Assembly (NCBI GenBank): GCA_018713435.1
Contig: DVOS01000005.1
Span: 1-40,491, forward strand
Origin: Candidatus Merdiplasma excrementigallinarum
Lineage (GTDB): Bacteria; Bacillota; Clostridia; Lachnospirales; Lachnospiraceae
Direction: 5' to 3'
Length of the DNA: 40,491 nt
Shown: positions 32,413-40,491 of the stretch, one piece after another
Position numbering within the stretch: position 1 is the stretch's first letter
Layout: each line of letters begins with the position of its first letter
The notes under the pieces: model-generated
Seen by the model: the letters and a program-made list of their open reading frames with translations, nothing else
The model's database searches: none
What the model was told of the DNA's origin: nothing
Program-made: the position numbers and the translations under genes

Positions 32413-35317
32413 AAAAGTAAAACATACATTGCCCCGGGGCGTAAAGTCCCGGATTATCGTTTTAGTTATTGTGTTTGTCATTCTGGCGTTGATTCTGATC
32501 CAGCGCCTGTTTTCCCTGCAGATTATTAACGGGGAAACTTATCTGAATGATTTTGCCATGTCCATCCGCAAAGAAAGGGTGCTGAACAGTACCCGGGGCG
32601 AAATCTATGACTGCAACGGAAAACTGCTGGCCTACAATGAACTGGCCTATACCGTTACCTTCGAGGATAACGGATATTATGAAACGACTCATCAGCGGAA
32701 TCTTACATTGAACAGCATTCTCTACCGTACAATCAAGATCATCGAAAGCCACGGCGATTCCATTGTGGATGATTTTAAGATCGACCTTACGGATGAGGGT
32801 ACCTATGAGTATAACTGCACCGGTTTTACCCTGAGCCGTTTCAAAGCGGATATTTTCGGAAAAATGTACATCGACGCCCCTTCTGAGGAGGAAGAGGCAA
32901 ATGCCCTGACAGAGGAGGAAAAAAATATTTCCGCCCCGAACCTGGTTTCCCTGCTGTGTTCCAACGATTACTACGGTATTCTGGACGAGGAGATCACAGC
33001 GCAGGAGAGGGAGCAGTACGGCCTTCCGGACGCCTTTACGGATCATGAAATCCTGCAGCTGGTTTACCTGCGCAGCGAGCTGGCAGCCAACAGCTACCAG
33101 CGGTACAATTCCACCACCATCGCCGATGACGTGTGCGAAAAGACTGTGTCCCAGCTGATGGAAAATACGGCGGAGCTTCCCGGCATTGATGTGGTGGAGG
33201 ATTACAGACGGGTTTACAATGACGCGGAATATTTTGCCAATATTATCGGTTATACGGGGGAGGTTTCCGCTGAGGAGCTGGAAGAACTGCAGGAAGAGGA
33301 CAGTTCCTACGCTGCCGGAGATATCGTGGGAAAAGTGGGACTGGAGCAGGTGATGGAGACGTCCCTCCAGGGGGACAAGGGTTCCGAAACCCTGTATGTG
33401 GACAGCCTGGGGCGTACTTTAAGCGTAGAGTCCCGGGTGGAGCCCCAGGCGGGAAATTCCCTGTATCTGACCATAGACAGTGAACTGCAGAAAGCGGCCT
33501 ACAATATGCTGGAGCAGTATATTGCGGGTATCGTTTACGCCAATATCATTGATACGGTTTCCATTGATTATGAAGTGCAGTCCGCCGATGATGTGAGGAT
33601 ACCGCTGTATGACGTGTATTTTGCTCTGTTCGAGAATAATGTGCTGAGCGTGGAGCACCTGTCCTCCCCGGACGCGTCTGAGAACGAGAGGGAGGTTTAC
33701 CAGGCGTTTCTGGTAAAAGCGGACTCCATTTTCTCAGAGATCCGAAACCAGCTGACTACCGCTTCCCCCACTCCTTATAAGGATCTGTCGGAGGAGATGC
33801 AGGCCTACCAGACCTACATTGTGGATACCATGCTGGTGGAGACAGGAATTTTAAACAGCCAGGCGATCGATGAGACAGACCTCACCTACCGGGCCTGGAA
33901 TGAGGAGGGCTCCATCAGCCTCCAGGAATTTCTGACCTACGCCATCTCCATGAATTGGGTGGATATTAACGGGATCGGGGAGGATTCTGCCTACATGGAT
34001 TCCGATGAGGTTTACACCCAGCTGGCAGACTATATCGCGGAATATTTAAGTGATGATACGGATTTCTGCAAATATGTGTTCCGGTATATGCTGATTGAGC
34101 AGAGCCTGTCCGGCACTCAGGTATGTCTCCTCCTCTTTGACCAGGGGATCCTGGAGATGAATACATCAGATTATGAAAGCCTGTCCGATGGAACACTGTC
34201 AGGCTATGACTTCATACGGGAAAAAATCCGTACCCTGGAGATCAAACCCTCCCAGCTGGCCCTGCGGCCCTGTTCCGGCGCCGTGGTGATTGTAGACCCG
34301 GACAGCGGGGATGTGAAGGCCTGCGTCACCTACCCCAGCTATGACAGCAATCGGCTGGTAAACGATATGGATTCAGATTACTACAATGATCTGGTCAGCG
34401 ATCTGTCCTCACCCTTTTACAGCCGGGCCACTCAGGAATCGCTGGCCCCCGGCTCCACCTTTAAGATTGTGGCCGCCACAGCAGGCGTGATGGAGGGACA
34501 GGTAGCGATCGACGAGGGCATCAACTGTACCGGACAGTTTACGGACCTGGATCCCACTTTGCCCATTAACTGCCATGTGTATCCCGGCTATCACGGCGTG
34601 GAAACCCTTTCGACGGCCATCCGGGATTCCTGCAACTATTATTTCAACACCATCGGCTACCGGCTCAGCATGGTAAGCGGCACATACGATGATGCCGCCG
34701 GCATGAATACCCTGGCAAAATACGCGGCCATGTACGGCTTTGACAGCACCTCCGGCATTGAGGTGCCGGAAACCTCGCCCCATATCGCCACCAGCGACCC
34801 GGTCCGGGCCTCCATGGGACAGAGTGACAATGCCTACACGGTTTCCCAGCTGGCCAGGTATGTGGCTACCATCGCCAACAGCGGCACCTGCTACGATCTG
34901 ACCCTGATTGACCGGGTGACAGATTTTAACGGCAATACCATTGACGATAATGAGCCCAGCATCCACAGTACCGTGGATATTCCGGATAATCTCTGGAACG
35001 CTATTCACACCGGCATGCGTGGGGTGGTGCAGAACCATTCCGCTTTTCAGAATTATACCGGTGTTTCCGTGGCCGGAAAGACCGGTACAGCCCAGGAAAC
35101 CACAGACCGGGCCAATCATGCTCAGTTTATCGGCTATGCGCCCTACGAAGACCCGGAGATGGCTATAGCGGTCCGGATTGCCAACGGTTATTCTTCCGCC
35201 AACACGGCGGCTCTGGCCCGGGACGTGATTACGTATTACTTTAATCCGGATGCGGAAGCTACCCTGGTAACAGGACAGGCAGCCACCATCCAGAGCGGAA
35301 ATACCACAGCAGACTAA
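32405..35317 (+). CDS. mrdA: Class B penicillin-binding protein 2 with large insertion
   Basis: A 970-residue peptidoglycan transpeptidase of the elongation complex. One membrane anchor lies at about 17-37. A pedestal domain contains RGEIYDCNGKLLAYN, and the transpeptidase domain has the active-site Ser684 in STFK (684-687), SCN (742-744) and KTG (892-894). The stretch from about residue 378 to 620, between LTIDSELQ and the domain start GAVVIVDPDSGDV, is an acidic, Tyr-rich insertion absent from standard PBP2 (about 600-700 residues). The start is TTG 32405 behind AAGGAG (32388-32393), overlapping mreD. It probably partners with the RodA encoded downstream. Confidence 0.92.
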   Translation: MFKKVKHTLPRGVKSRIIVLVIVFVILALILIQRLFSLQIINGETYLNDFAMSIRKERVLNSTRGEIYDCNGKLLAYNELAYTVTFEDNGYYETTHQRNLTLNSILYRTIKIIESHGDSIVDDFKIDLTDEGTYEYNCTGFTLSRFKADIFGKMYIDAPSEEEEANALTEEEKNISAPNLVSLLCSNDYYGILDEEITAQEREQYGLPDAFTDHEILQLVYLRSELAANSYQRYNSTTIADDVCEKTVSQLMENTAELPGIDVVEDYRRVYNDAEYFANIIGYTGEVSAEELEELQEEDSSYAAGDIVGKVGLEQVMETSLQGDKGSETLYVDSLGRTLSVESRVEPQAGNSLYLTIDSELQKAAYNMLEQYIAGIVYANIIDTVSIDYEVQSADDVRIPLYDVYFALFENNVLSVEHLSSPDASENEREVYQAFLVKADSIFSEIRNQLTTASPTPYKDLSEEMQAYQTYIVDTMLVETGILNSQAIDETDLTYRAWNEEGSISLQEFLTYAISMNWVDINGIGEDSAYMDSDEVYTQLADYIAEYLSDDTDFCKYVFRYMLIEQSLSGTQVCLLLFDQGILEMNTSDYESLSDGTLSGYDFIREKIRTLEIKPSQLALRPCSGAVVIVDPDSGDVKACVTYPSYDSNRLVNDMDSDYYNDLVSDLSSPFYSRATQESLAPGSTFKIVAATAGVMEGQVAIDEGINCTGQFTDLDPTLPINCHVYPGYHGVETLSTAIRDSCNYYFNTIGYRLSMVSGTYDDAAGMNTLAKYAAMYGFDSTSGIEVPETSPHIATSDPVRASMGQSDNAYTVSQLARYVATIANSGTCYDLTLIDRVTDFNGNTIDDNEPSIHSTVDIPDNLWNAIHTGMRGVVQNHSAFQNYTGVSVAGKTGTAQETTDRANHAQFIGYAPYEDPEMAIAVRIANGYSSANTAALARDVITYYFNPDAEATLVTGQAATIQSGNTTAD

Positions 35318-35358
35318 TCGTAAGATTTTATATGTTTTGTGAGGAGGTCCAGCCTGTT

Positions 35359-36066
35359 ATGAACCGCAATTCTGTCATAATAAAGAGCAATCCCTACGGA
35401 CTGATCCTGCTTTTGGATCCGGACGTCCCTTTTGAGGACCTGGTGCGGGATGTGGGAGAGAAATTCCGCCAGGGGGATAAGTTTTTCAAAAACGCCCAGA
35501 TGGCCCTGACGTTCCGGGGACGGGTGCTGACCCGTGCCCAGGAGCGGGAGCTGGCGGATGCCATTACGGAACACTCCCGGATTCGGATTGTGTGCCTGGT
35601 GGATGAGCAGAAGGAGGAAGAGGAATTCTACAAAGAGGCTGTCACCAGAGCCCTTGAGGTCCATGAAGAGGAAAACGGGCAGTTTTACCGGGGAACGCTT
35701 CGCTCCGGCCAGGTTCTGGAGACGGACAGGAGCGTGGTAGTGCTGGGGGATGTAAACCCAGGCGCCCAGGTGATCTCCCGGGGAAATGTGGTGATACTGG
35801 GATGCTGCATGGGGGATGTATACGCGGGCGCTTCGGGAAACAGCGGCTGCTTTGCCGCCGCTCTTGTGATGAAGCCCCGGCAGGTGCGGATCGGGGATAA
35901 AACCGCCCGCAGCGCTATTACAAAAAAGACGGACACCGGCGAGTATGCCGTGGATCCCAAAATTGTTTTTATCCGGGATGGCCATCTGGTGATGGAGCCT
36001 TTATCCGGAAAATCTTTTTCTGAGAGAGAAACACCTGGGGAGAAACCTGGAAGCAGCGGCTCCTGA
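35359..36066 (+). CDS. minC: Septum site-determining protein MinC
   Basis: A 235-residue inhibitor of FtsZ polymerisation that keeps septa away from the poles. The less conserved N-terminal domain (about 1-100) is followed by the beta-helical C-terminal domain: GQVLETDRSVVVLGDVNPGAQVISRGNVVILG, then AGASGN and a KPRQVRIGD strand. ATG 35359 has GAGGAGG (35341-35347) 11 bases upstream; ATG 35332 lacks a site. The tail after about 215 is Ser/Glu/Pro-rich. It is the first gene of a minCDE set, between PBP2 and rodA. Confidence 0.92.
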   Translation: MNRNSVIIKSNPYGLILLLDPDVPFEDLVRDVGEKFRQGDKFFKNAQMALTFRGRVLTRAQERELADAITEHSRIRIVCLVDEQKEEEEFYKEAVTRALEVHEEENGQFYRGTLRSGQVLETDRSVVVLGDVNPGAQVISRGNVVILGCCMGDVYAGASGNSGCFAAALVMKPRQVRIGDKTARSAITKKTDTGEYAVDPKIVFIRDGHLVMEPLSGKSFSERETPGEKPGSSGS

Positions 36067-36130
36067 AGGTTTATGACACACCCATGAGAAAGCAGGGAGA
36101 ACTGCCGATTTTGGAGAGGAGGAGCTTATC

Positions 36131-36925
36131 ATGAGTGAAGTAATCGTTGTAACGTCCGGGAAGGGCGGAGTGGGAAAAACCACATCCGCTGCCAATATCG
36201 GCGCCGGGCTGGCCCGTATGAACAAAAAGGTGGTGCTGATCGATACGGATATTGGACTGCGCAACCTGGATGTAGTGATGGGTCTGGAAAACAGAATCAT
36301 TTATAATCTGGTGGACGCGGTGGAGGGAAACTGCCGGATCCGGCAGGCCCTGATTAAGGACAAGCGTTACCCCACTCTGTATCTGCTTCCGGCAGCCCAG
36401 ACAAGAGATAAAAGCGCTGTGTCGCCGGAACAGATGCGCAAACTGGCGGATGAACTGAAGCCGATTTTTGACTATATTATACTGGACTGTCCGGCGGGAA
36501 TTGAGCAGGGCTTTAAAAACGCTATTGCGGCGGCGGACAGGGCCATTGTTATGACTACGCCTGAAGTGTCAGCTATAAGGGACGCGGACAGGATTATCGG
36601 TCTTCTGGAGGCAGAGGGGAAGAAAAAAATTGATCTGGTGATCAATCGCATCCGGATGGATATGGTAAAAAGAGGGGACATGATGTCTGTGGAGGATGTG
36701 CTGGATATTCTCTCCGTTAATCTTCTGGGAGTCATCCCGGACGAGGAGGATATTGTGGTGGCCACCAATCATGGTGAACCGGTAGTGGGAACCGAGACAG
36801 CCGCGGGAACTGCCTACATGAATATCTGCAGGCGTCTGGAGGGGGAAAAGGTACCCCTGCAAAATCTGGATAAAACCGTTACGCTGAAAAACCGGATCAC
36901 CGGGTTTTTCAGAAGAAAATCATGA
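36131..36925 (+). CDS. minD: Septum site-determining ATPase MinD
   Basis: A 264-residue membrane-binding ATPase that recruits MinC and is released by MinE. The deviant Walker A is GKGGVGKTT (10-18). IDTDIGLRNLDVVMGLENR is the next block, DYIILDCPAGIEQGF follows, and the C-terminal amphipathic membrane-targeting helix is KNRITGFFRRK. GAGAGGAGGAG (36113-36123) lies 7 bases before ATG 36131. The TGA is directly followed by the minE start region. Confidence 0.96.
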   Translation: MSEVIVVTSGKGGVGKTTSAANIGAGLARMNKKVVLIDTDIGLRNLDVVMGLENRIIYNLVDAVEGNCRIRQALIKDKRYPTLYLLPAAQTRDKSAVSPEQMRKLADELKPIFDYIILDCPAGIEQGFKNAIAAADRAIVMTTPEVSAIRDADRIIGLLEAEGKKKIDLVINRIRMDMVKRGDMMSVEDVLDILSVNLLGVIPDEEDIVVATNHGEPVVGTETAAGTAYMNICRRLEGEKVPLQNLDKTVTLKNRITGFFRRKS

Positions 36926-36935
36926 GGTGTCTGCC

Positions 36936-37190
36936 ATGGGAAAGCATCGTTCATCTCGGTCACAGCAGATAACCTCCGGCACCGTGGCAAAAATGCGTCT
37001 GGAGCAGACGCTGGCTTCTGATTTTCTGGAATGCTCTCCGGAGCAGTTTGGGAATATGCAGAAGGAGATACTGGAAATTCTGTCACGCTATATCAATATC
37101 AACGAGACACAGAAGATTACGATGCGCTTGACACAAACGAGAAAGCAAGGGGTTCAGTATGTTAAGACAATACAGATTAAGGGATTATAG
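36936..37190 (+). CDS. minE: Cell division topological specificity factor MinE
   Basis: An 84-residue MinE, which stimulates MinD ATPase and so drives pole-to-pole movement of MinCD. The anti-MinCD region (TVAKMRLEQTLASDF) is followed by the dimerisation domain with EILSRYININETQKITMRL. ATG 36936 has GAGG (36924-36927) 8 bases upstream; GTG 36927 would add three residues. The last 32 bases overlap the rodA start. Having MinE rather than DivIVA-MinJ as the visible partner indicates an oscillating Min system. Confidence 0.92.
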   Translation: MGKHRSSRSQQITSGTVAKMRLEQTLASDFLECSPEQFGNMQKEILEILSRYININETQKITMRLTQTRKQGVQYVKTIQIKGL

Positions 37191-38259
37191 ATTTAGCCTG
37201 ATACTTTGGGTGGCGGCCATATCCACCCTGGGAATTTTGCTGATCGGAAGCGCCCAGCAGTCTACCCAGCAGCGCCAGATCTGGGGGCTTGCCCTTGGCC
37301 TTACGCTGATGATCATTCTTTCCTTTGTGGATTATACCTGGCTGCTGAATTTTTACTGGTTTTTTTATCTGGCAGGAAACGCCCTTCTGGTGGCGGTGCT
37401 GCTGGTAGGAGAAAATATAAACGGCGCTACCCGGTGGATTCGAATCGGCATCCAGTTTCAGCCTTCCGACGTAATGAAGATTATCCTCATCCTGTTTTTT
37501 GCCAAGTTTTTTTCAAAACATGAGGACAAACTGAACACGCTGAAGATTGTGCTTCTGTCCTTATTCCTGGCGGCAATTCCCCTGGCTCTGATCGAGGCGG
37601 AGCCGGATTTGTCCACAACCATTGTCACAGCCTTGACTTTTTGTGCTATAATATTTGTGGCAGGTTTAAGCTACAAGATCATAGGAGGAATTTTTCTTGC
37701 TGCGGTTCCTATTGGGGTGGTACTGTTCAGCATTATTATGCAGCCCGGCCAGACGCTGATTGAGAACTATCAGCTCAGACGTATTCTTGCCTGGCTGCGG
37801 CCTTCAGATTATTCCTCCGAGGCTTATCAGCAGACTAACTCCATCATCGCCATCGGTTCAGGTCAGCTCTACGGAAAGGGTCTGGATAACAACATGGTTT
37901 CTTCTGTAAAAAACGGCAATTTTATTGCCGAGCCGCAGACGGACTTTATTTTTGCCGTGGCGGGGGAGGAGCTGGGATTTCTGGGATGCTGCCTGATTGT
38001 GATTCTGGAACTGCTGATTGCCCTGGAATGTATCCGAATCGGGCGCAGAGCCAGAGATCTGTCCGGTACTTTAATCTGCTGCGGAATCGCTTCTCTGATT
38101 GTATTTCAGAGTTCTTTAAATATCTGCGTTGCCACAGGGCTGATGCCCAACACGGGTATTCCCCTTCCGTTCGTGAGCTACGGTGTGACATCGCTGGTAA
38201 GTTTGTGTATGGGATTAGGCATTGTACTGAATGTGGGGCTTCAGGCAAGAAAGTATTAG
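37159..38259 (+). CDS. rodA: RodA-type SEDS peptidoglycan polymerase
   Basis: A 366-residue SEDS family glycosyltransferase with about 10 transmembrane segments, polymerising lipid II with a class B PBP. Key parts are NGATRWIRIGIQFQPSDVMKI, EAEPDLSTTIVTALTF (with the essential Asp), QTDFIFAVAGEELGF and the end motif TGIPLPFVSYGVTSL. Its position with mreBCD and PBP2 favours RodA over FtsW or SpoVE. ATG 37159 starts inside minE behind AAGGGG (about 37147-37152). Confidence 0.92.
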   Translation: MLRQYRLRDYRFSLILWVAAISTLGILLIGSAQQSTQQRQIWGLALGLTLMIILSFVDYTWLLNFYWFFYLAGNALLVAVLLVGENINGATRWIRIGIQFQPSDVMKIILILFFAKFFSKHEDKLNTLKIVLLSLFLAAIPLALIEAEPDLSTTIVTALTFCAIIFVAGLSYKIIGGIFLAAVPIGVVLFSIIMQPGQTLIENYQLRRILAWLRPSDYSSEAYQQTNSIIAIGSGQLYGKGLDNNMVSSVKNGNFIAEPQTDFIFAVAGEELGFLGCCLIVILELLIALECIRIGRRARDLSGTLICCGIASLIVFQSSLNICVATGLMPNTGIPLPFVSYGVTSLVSLCMGLGIVLNVGLQARKY

Positions 38260-38272
38260 GAGGGTCAGACAG

Positions 38273-38668
38273 ATGAATATTGGATTTGTAGCGCATGACG
38301 CGAAAAAAAAGCTGATGCAGAACTGCTGTATCGCTTACCGGGGAATTTTGGTAAAGCATGAACTGTATGCCACCGGAACCACGGGCAGACTGATCGAGGA
38401 GGCCACCAACCTTCCAGTCCACAAGTTCCTGGCAGGTCATGTGGGCGGGGAACAGCAGATGGGTGCCATGATCGAGCAGAATCAGCTGGATCTGGTGCTG
38501 TTTTTCCGGGATCCGGATACGCCCAAGCAGACGGAGCCGGATATAAACAAGGTAATCCGCATGTGTGATATTCACAATATTCCACTGGCCACCAACATCG
38601 CGTCGGCGGAGGTTTTGCTGAAATCATTGGAAAGAGGAGATCTTGAGTGGCGTGAAATGTACAGATAG
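38273..38668 (+). CDS. mgsA: Methylglyoxal synthase
   Basis: A 131-residue enzyme that converts dihydroxyacetone phosphate to methylglyoxal and phosphate, a bypass of lower glycolysis when phosphate is short. VAHDAKK holds His8 (E. coli His19), YATGTTGRL is the phosphate site, and FFRDPD and PDINKV give Asp80 and Asp90 (E. coli Asp91 and Asp101). The catalytic-base position, E. coli Asp71 in GGDQQ, is Glu60 here (GGEQQ). AGGAGGG (38258-38264) precedes ATG 38273. It follows rodA after 13 bases. Confidence 0.92.
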   Translation: MNIGFVAHDAKKKLMQNCCIAYRGILVKHELYATGTTGRLIEEATNLPVHKFLAGHVGGEQQMGAMIEQNQLDLVLFFRDPDTPKQTEPDINKVIRMCDIHNIPLATNIASAEVLLKSLERGDLEWREMYR

Positions 38669-38687
38669 CATGAATGAAAGGCCCTCC

Positions 38688-39737
38688 ATGTATACGGAGC
38701 GGGAGTGGGCCAGAATCATGGAAAAGGAAGCGGCTGAAAGCAAGAAGCAGAGGCATCTGGGAATCATCCTGGGACTTTTGTTTCTTGTCCTTCTTCTGAT
38801 GGGATATTCTGTTTACTATTTTGTATTCCGTTCCCATGATTATGTTCTTGTCCATCCTTTTGAAAAAACAGATACCGTTTACGGGATCCGCAGCGGGCTG
38901 CAGCTTTCCGACACAGCCCAGGCTTTTGCGGCGGATCTGTGCGTGACAGATCAGGATGTGAATACCGGCGCCATTATCATTGGTGCGGAGGAAGCCGCCC
39001 TTTTCAATATGGAAGGCCAGGAGGTGGTGTATGCCAAGGATATATTTACCCCCCGGTCTCCGGCCAGTATGACAAAAGTCATGACGGCTCTCGTGGCACT
39101 GAAATACGGAAATCTTGACGATATTGTGACCGTGACAGAGACGGCTCTGGATATTGAGTACGGTTCTTCCGTCTGTGACATCAAGGTGGGAGACCAGTTG
39201 TCTTTGCGCCAGCTTCTGTACGGGTTAATGATCGCTTCAGGAAATGATGCCGCTATGATGATCGCGGAACATGTGGCCGGATCGGTGGAGGCCTTTGTGG
39301 ATCTGATGAATCAGGAGGCCCGGAATCTGGGAGCCACGGACACCCATTTTTCCAATCCTCACGGACTGACAGCGGAGGATCATTATACAACGGCCTACGA
39401 TATGTACCTGATTTTTCAGGAAGCCATGAAAAATGATATTTTTATGGACATTATTAACCGGCAGAATTATTACGCGGAGTACACCAGAGGGGACGGTTCC
39501 CCGGTGGCAGTAACCTGGGAATCCACCAATGAATATTTTACGGGACAGGCCCAGGCTCCGGATCATGTGCTTGTCTACGGAGGAAAAACAGGAACTACAG
39601 AGGACGCCGGCGCCTGCCTAGTTCTCCTCTCCAGAGACCTGTATGGAAATCCGTATTTATCCGTGATTTTCCACTCGGAAAATCATGAAACTCTGTATGC
39701 GGAAATGAACCAGATATTGTCCCTGATTCCAAATTAG
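38688..39737 (+). CDS. Serine-type D-Ala-D-Ala carboxypeptidase (PBP5/DacA-like)
   Basis: A membrane-anchored low-molecular-weight PBP (349 residues from ATG 38688) that trims the terminal D-Ala of peptidoglycan stem peptides. A single N-terminal anchor IILGLLFLVLLLMGYSVYYF is not followed by a cleavage site, so the enzyme is type II rather than secreted. Active-site motifs are SMTK (127-130), SGN (184-186) and KTG (300-302). There is no C-terminal amphipathic domain as in E. coli PBP5. AAAGG (38677-38681) supports ATG 38688; TTG 38643, GTG 38652 or ATG 38670 in the same frame are possible starts. It is the last gene of the morphogenesis block. Confidence 0.87.
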   Translation: MYTEREWARIMEKEAAESKKQRHLGIILGLLFLVLLLMGYSVYYFVFRSHDYVLVHPFEKTDTVYGIRSGLQLSDTAQAFAADLCVTDQDVNTGAIIIGAEEAALFNMEGQEVVYAKDIFTPRSPASMTKVMTALVALKYGNLDDIVTVTETALDIEYGSSVCDIKVGDQLSLRQLLYGLMIASGNDAAMMIAEHVAGSVEAFVDLMNQEARNLGATDTHFSNPHGLTAEDHYTTAYDMYLIFQEAMKNDIFMDIINRQNYYAEYTRGDGSPVAVTWESTNEYFTGQAQAPDHVLVYGGKTGTTEDAGACLVLLSRDLYGNPYLSVIFHSENHETLYAEMNQILSLIPN

Positions 39738-39740
39738 GTG

Positions 39741-39769
39741 TTGTATTTCACAGGTAAATAGTCTATAAT
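39741..39769 (+). promoter_or_regulatory. Promoter of the small P-loop gene
   Basis: A -35 TTGTAT (39741-39746), a 17-base spacer and a perfect -10 TATAAT (39764-39769), 44 bases before the start codon. It begins right after the carboxypeptidase stop, separating the next gene from the morphogenesis block. Confidence 0.7.
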
Positions 39770-39812
39770 TATTTCATAATATTTTATCCGAATACTAAAG
39801 GAGGAATCTACA

Positions 39813-40232
39813 ATGATACAGTTAATTATAGGCGAGAAGGGTAAGGGTAAAACAAAAGTTCTTTTGGAGAAAGCAAATACAGAGATAAAAACCGCAAACG
39901 GAAACAGCGTATATTTAGATAAAAGTGCACAGCACATGTATGAGTTGAACAACAAAATCAGACTGATTGACGTGACCGGTTATCCGATTGGAAACTGTGA
40001 TGAATTTCTGGGATTTGTGTGCGGAATTGTTTCCCAGGATCATGACCTGGAACAGATGTATCTGGACAGTTTCCTGAAGATTGCCTGCCTGGAGGGCCAG
40101 GATGTGGCGCCTGCTCTGGAGAAGCTGGACAAGATCAGTAAAGAGTTTGATGTGAATTTTGCCATCAGCATTTCTCTCACCAGAGAGCAGATACCGGAGT
40201 CCATGAAAGAGAGTATCATTGCAGAGTTATAA
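39813..40232 (+). CDS. Small P-loop protein of unknown function
   Basis: A 139-residue soluble protein with an N-terminal Walker A-like GEKGKGKTK (7-15) directly after a first strand (MIQLII). A strand (SVYLDKSA) follows, then an IRLIDVTGYPIG segment that may supply Walker B, a helical middle and a late strand FAISISLTREQIPESM. This is a minimal P-loop fold, far shorter than typical kinases or AAA proteins. I do not recognise a named family. AAAGGAGG (39797-39804) and its own promoter suggest strong, independent expression. It is framed by a terminator at 40277-40327. Confidence 0.78.
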   Translation: MIQLIIGEKGKGKTKVLLEKANTEIKTANGNSVYLDKSAQHMYELNNKIRLIDVTGYPIGNCDEFLGFVCGIVSQDHDLEQMYLDSFLKIACLEGQDVAPALEKLDKISKEFDVNFAISISLTREQIPESMKESIIAEL

Positions 40233-40276
40233 AAGTTTCGGAATGTGATTACATAAAAGCGTCGTGTGAGAACAGC

Positions 40277-40327
40277 AGAACAGGGTTTCCAGAATTCAGA
40301 AGAGAAAGGAGACCCTGTTCTGTTTTT
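40277..40327 (+). terminator. Rho-independent terminator after the P-loop gene
   Basis: AGAACAGGGT (40277-40286) pairs perfectly with ACCCTGTTCT (40312-40321), extended by TCC/GGA pairing inside, and is followed by a T-run (40323-40327). The 44 bases between the gene stop and this stem hold nothing else I can identify. Confidence 0.8.
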
Positions 40328-40333
40328 GAGAGA

Positions 40334-40491
40334 TCAACCCTGTTCTCTCTCCACACTGCCCGGAGAACCCACGCGGCCGTACAGGCTCAGCAGATAAAGA
40401 CCGGCCAGACCTACCAGGGCATAGATAACCCGGGAAACCCAGGACATATTTCCAAACAGGAAATTAACCAGATCAAACCTGAAAAAGCCGA
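40334..40491 (-). CDS. DUF378 membrane protein, C-terminal part
   Basis: The reverse frame is open from the right edge to a stop at 40334-40336 and encodes the last 51 residues of a small membrane protein. The pieces FFRFDLVNFLFGN and SRVIYALVGLAGLYLLSLYGR are the second half of a DUF378 (YuzA-like) protein, which normally has two transmembrane helices and about 70-80 residues. The function of the family is unknown. It is convergent with the P-loop gene, and its own start lies beyond the window. Confidence 0.75.
   Translation of the reverse strand, partial: GFFRFDLVNFLFGNMSWVSRVIYALVGLAGLYLLSLYGRVGSPGSVEREQG

Overview
The window looks like a chromosomal segment of a spore-forming, Gram-positive gut Clostridia, most likely Lachnospiraceae. 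The support is strong AGGAGG-type ribosome binding sites with frequent GTG and TTG starts, the yqfC-yqfD sporulation pair, a MutS plus endonuclease-type MutL repair system, and clostridial gene orders (mutS-mutL-miaA and mreBCD-PBP2-minCDE-rodA-mgsA). I see no rRNA, tRNA, insertion sequence, prophage or CRISPR array. Nearly all of the window is densely coded on the plus strand. The exceptions are a MATE transporter (25892-27226) and a DUF378 fragment at the right edge.

Layout. 1-4349: a tightly spaced run of small redox and stress genes (nitroreductase, small unknown protein, Nudix hydrolase, zinc dehydrogenase, DUF89 phosphatase, NimA-like flavoprotein, DUF5655). 4350-4815: the only long non-coding stretch. 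It holds what looks like the remains of a type I toxin-antitoxin locus (two facing promoters around one symmetric terminator), then a promoter and operator-like repeats for an FGGY sugar kinase (4816-6417), which ends in a clear terminator. 6537-9599: yqfC, yqfD, phoH and ybeY. 9649-14850: a DUF3048 protein, a SpoVB/MurJ-type flippase, and proB-DUF896-proA for proline synthesis. 14867-24481: miaB, mutS, mutL, miaA, a PLP-dependent Alum_res/YnbB enzyme and an HI0933-type flavoprotein, combining tRNA modification with mismatch repair.

24507-29068: a PurF-like protein that has lost its glutaminase residues, the reverse-strand MATE pump behind an attenuator leader that resembles a guanidine-IV (mepA motif) riboswitch, and a COG2509 flavoprotein. 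29118-39737: the cell-shape and division block: radC, a divergent mreB, mreC, mreD, a 970-residue class B PBP with a large insertion, minC, minD, minE, rodA, mgsA and a D-Ala-D-Ala carboxypeptidase. Elongation, septum placement and wall maturation genes are therefore very close together or overlapping and probably co-transcribed. 39741-40327: a stand-alone small P-loop protein with its own consensus promoter and terminator. The window ends inside a reverse-strand DUF378 membrane protein.

Most of the window is ordinary housekeeping. The points most worth a second look are the glutaminase-dead PurF paralogue, the MATE leader, the toxin-antitoxin relic, the divergent MreB nucleotide loop, the Asp-to-Glu change at the catalytic base of MgsA, and the PBP2 insertion.
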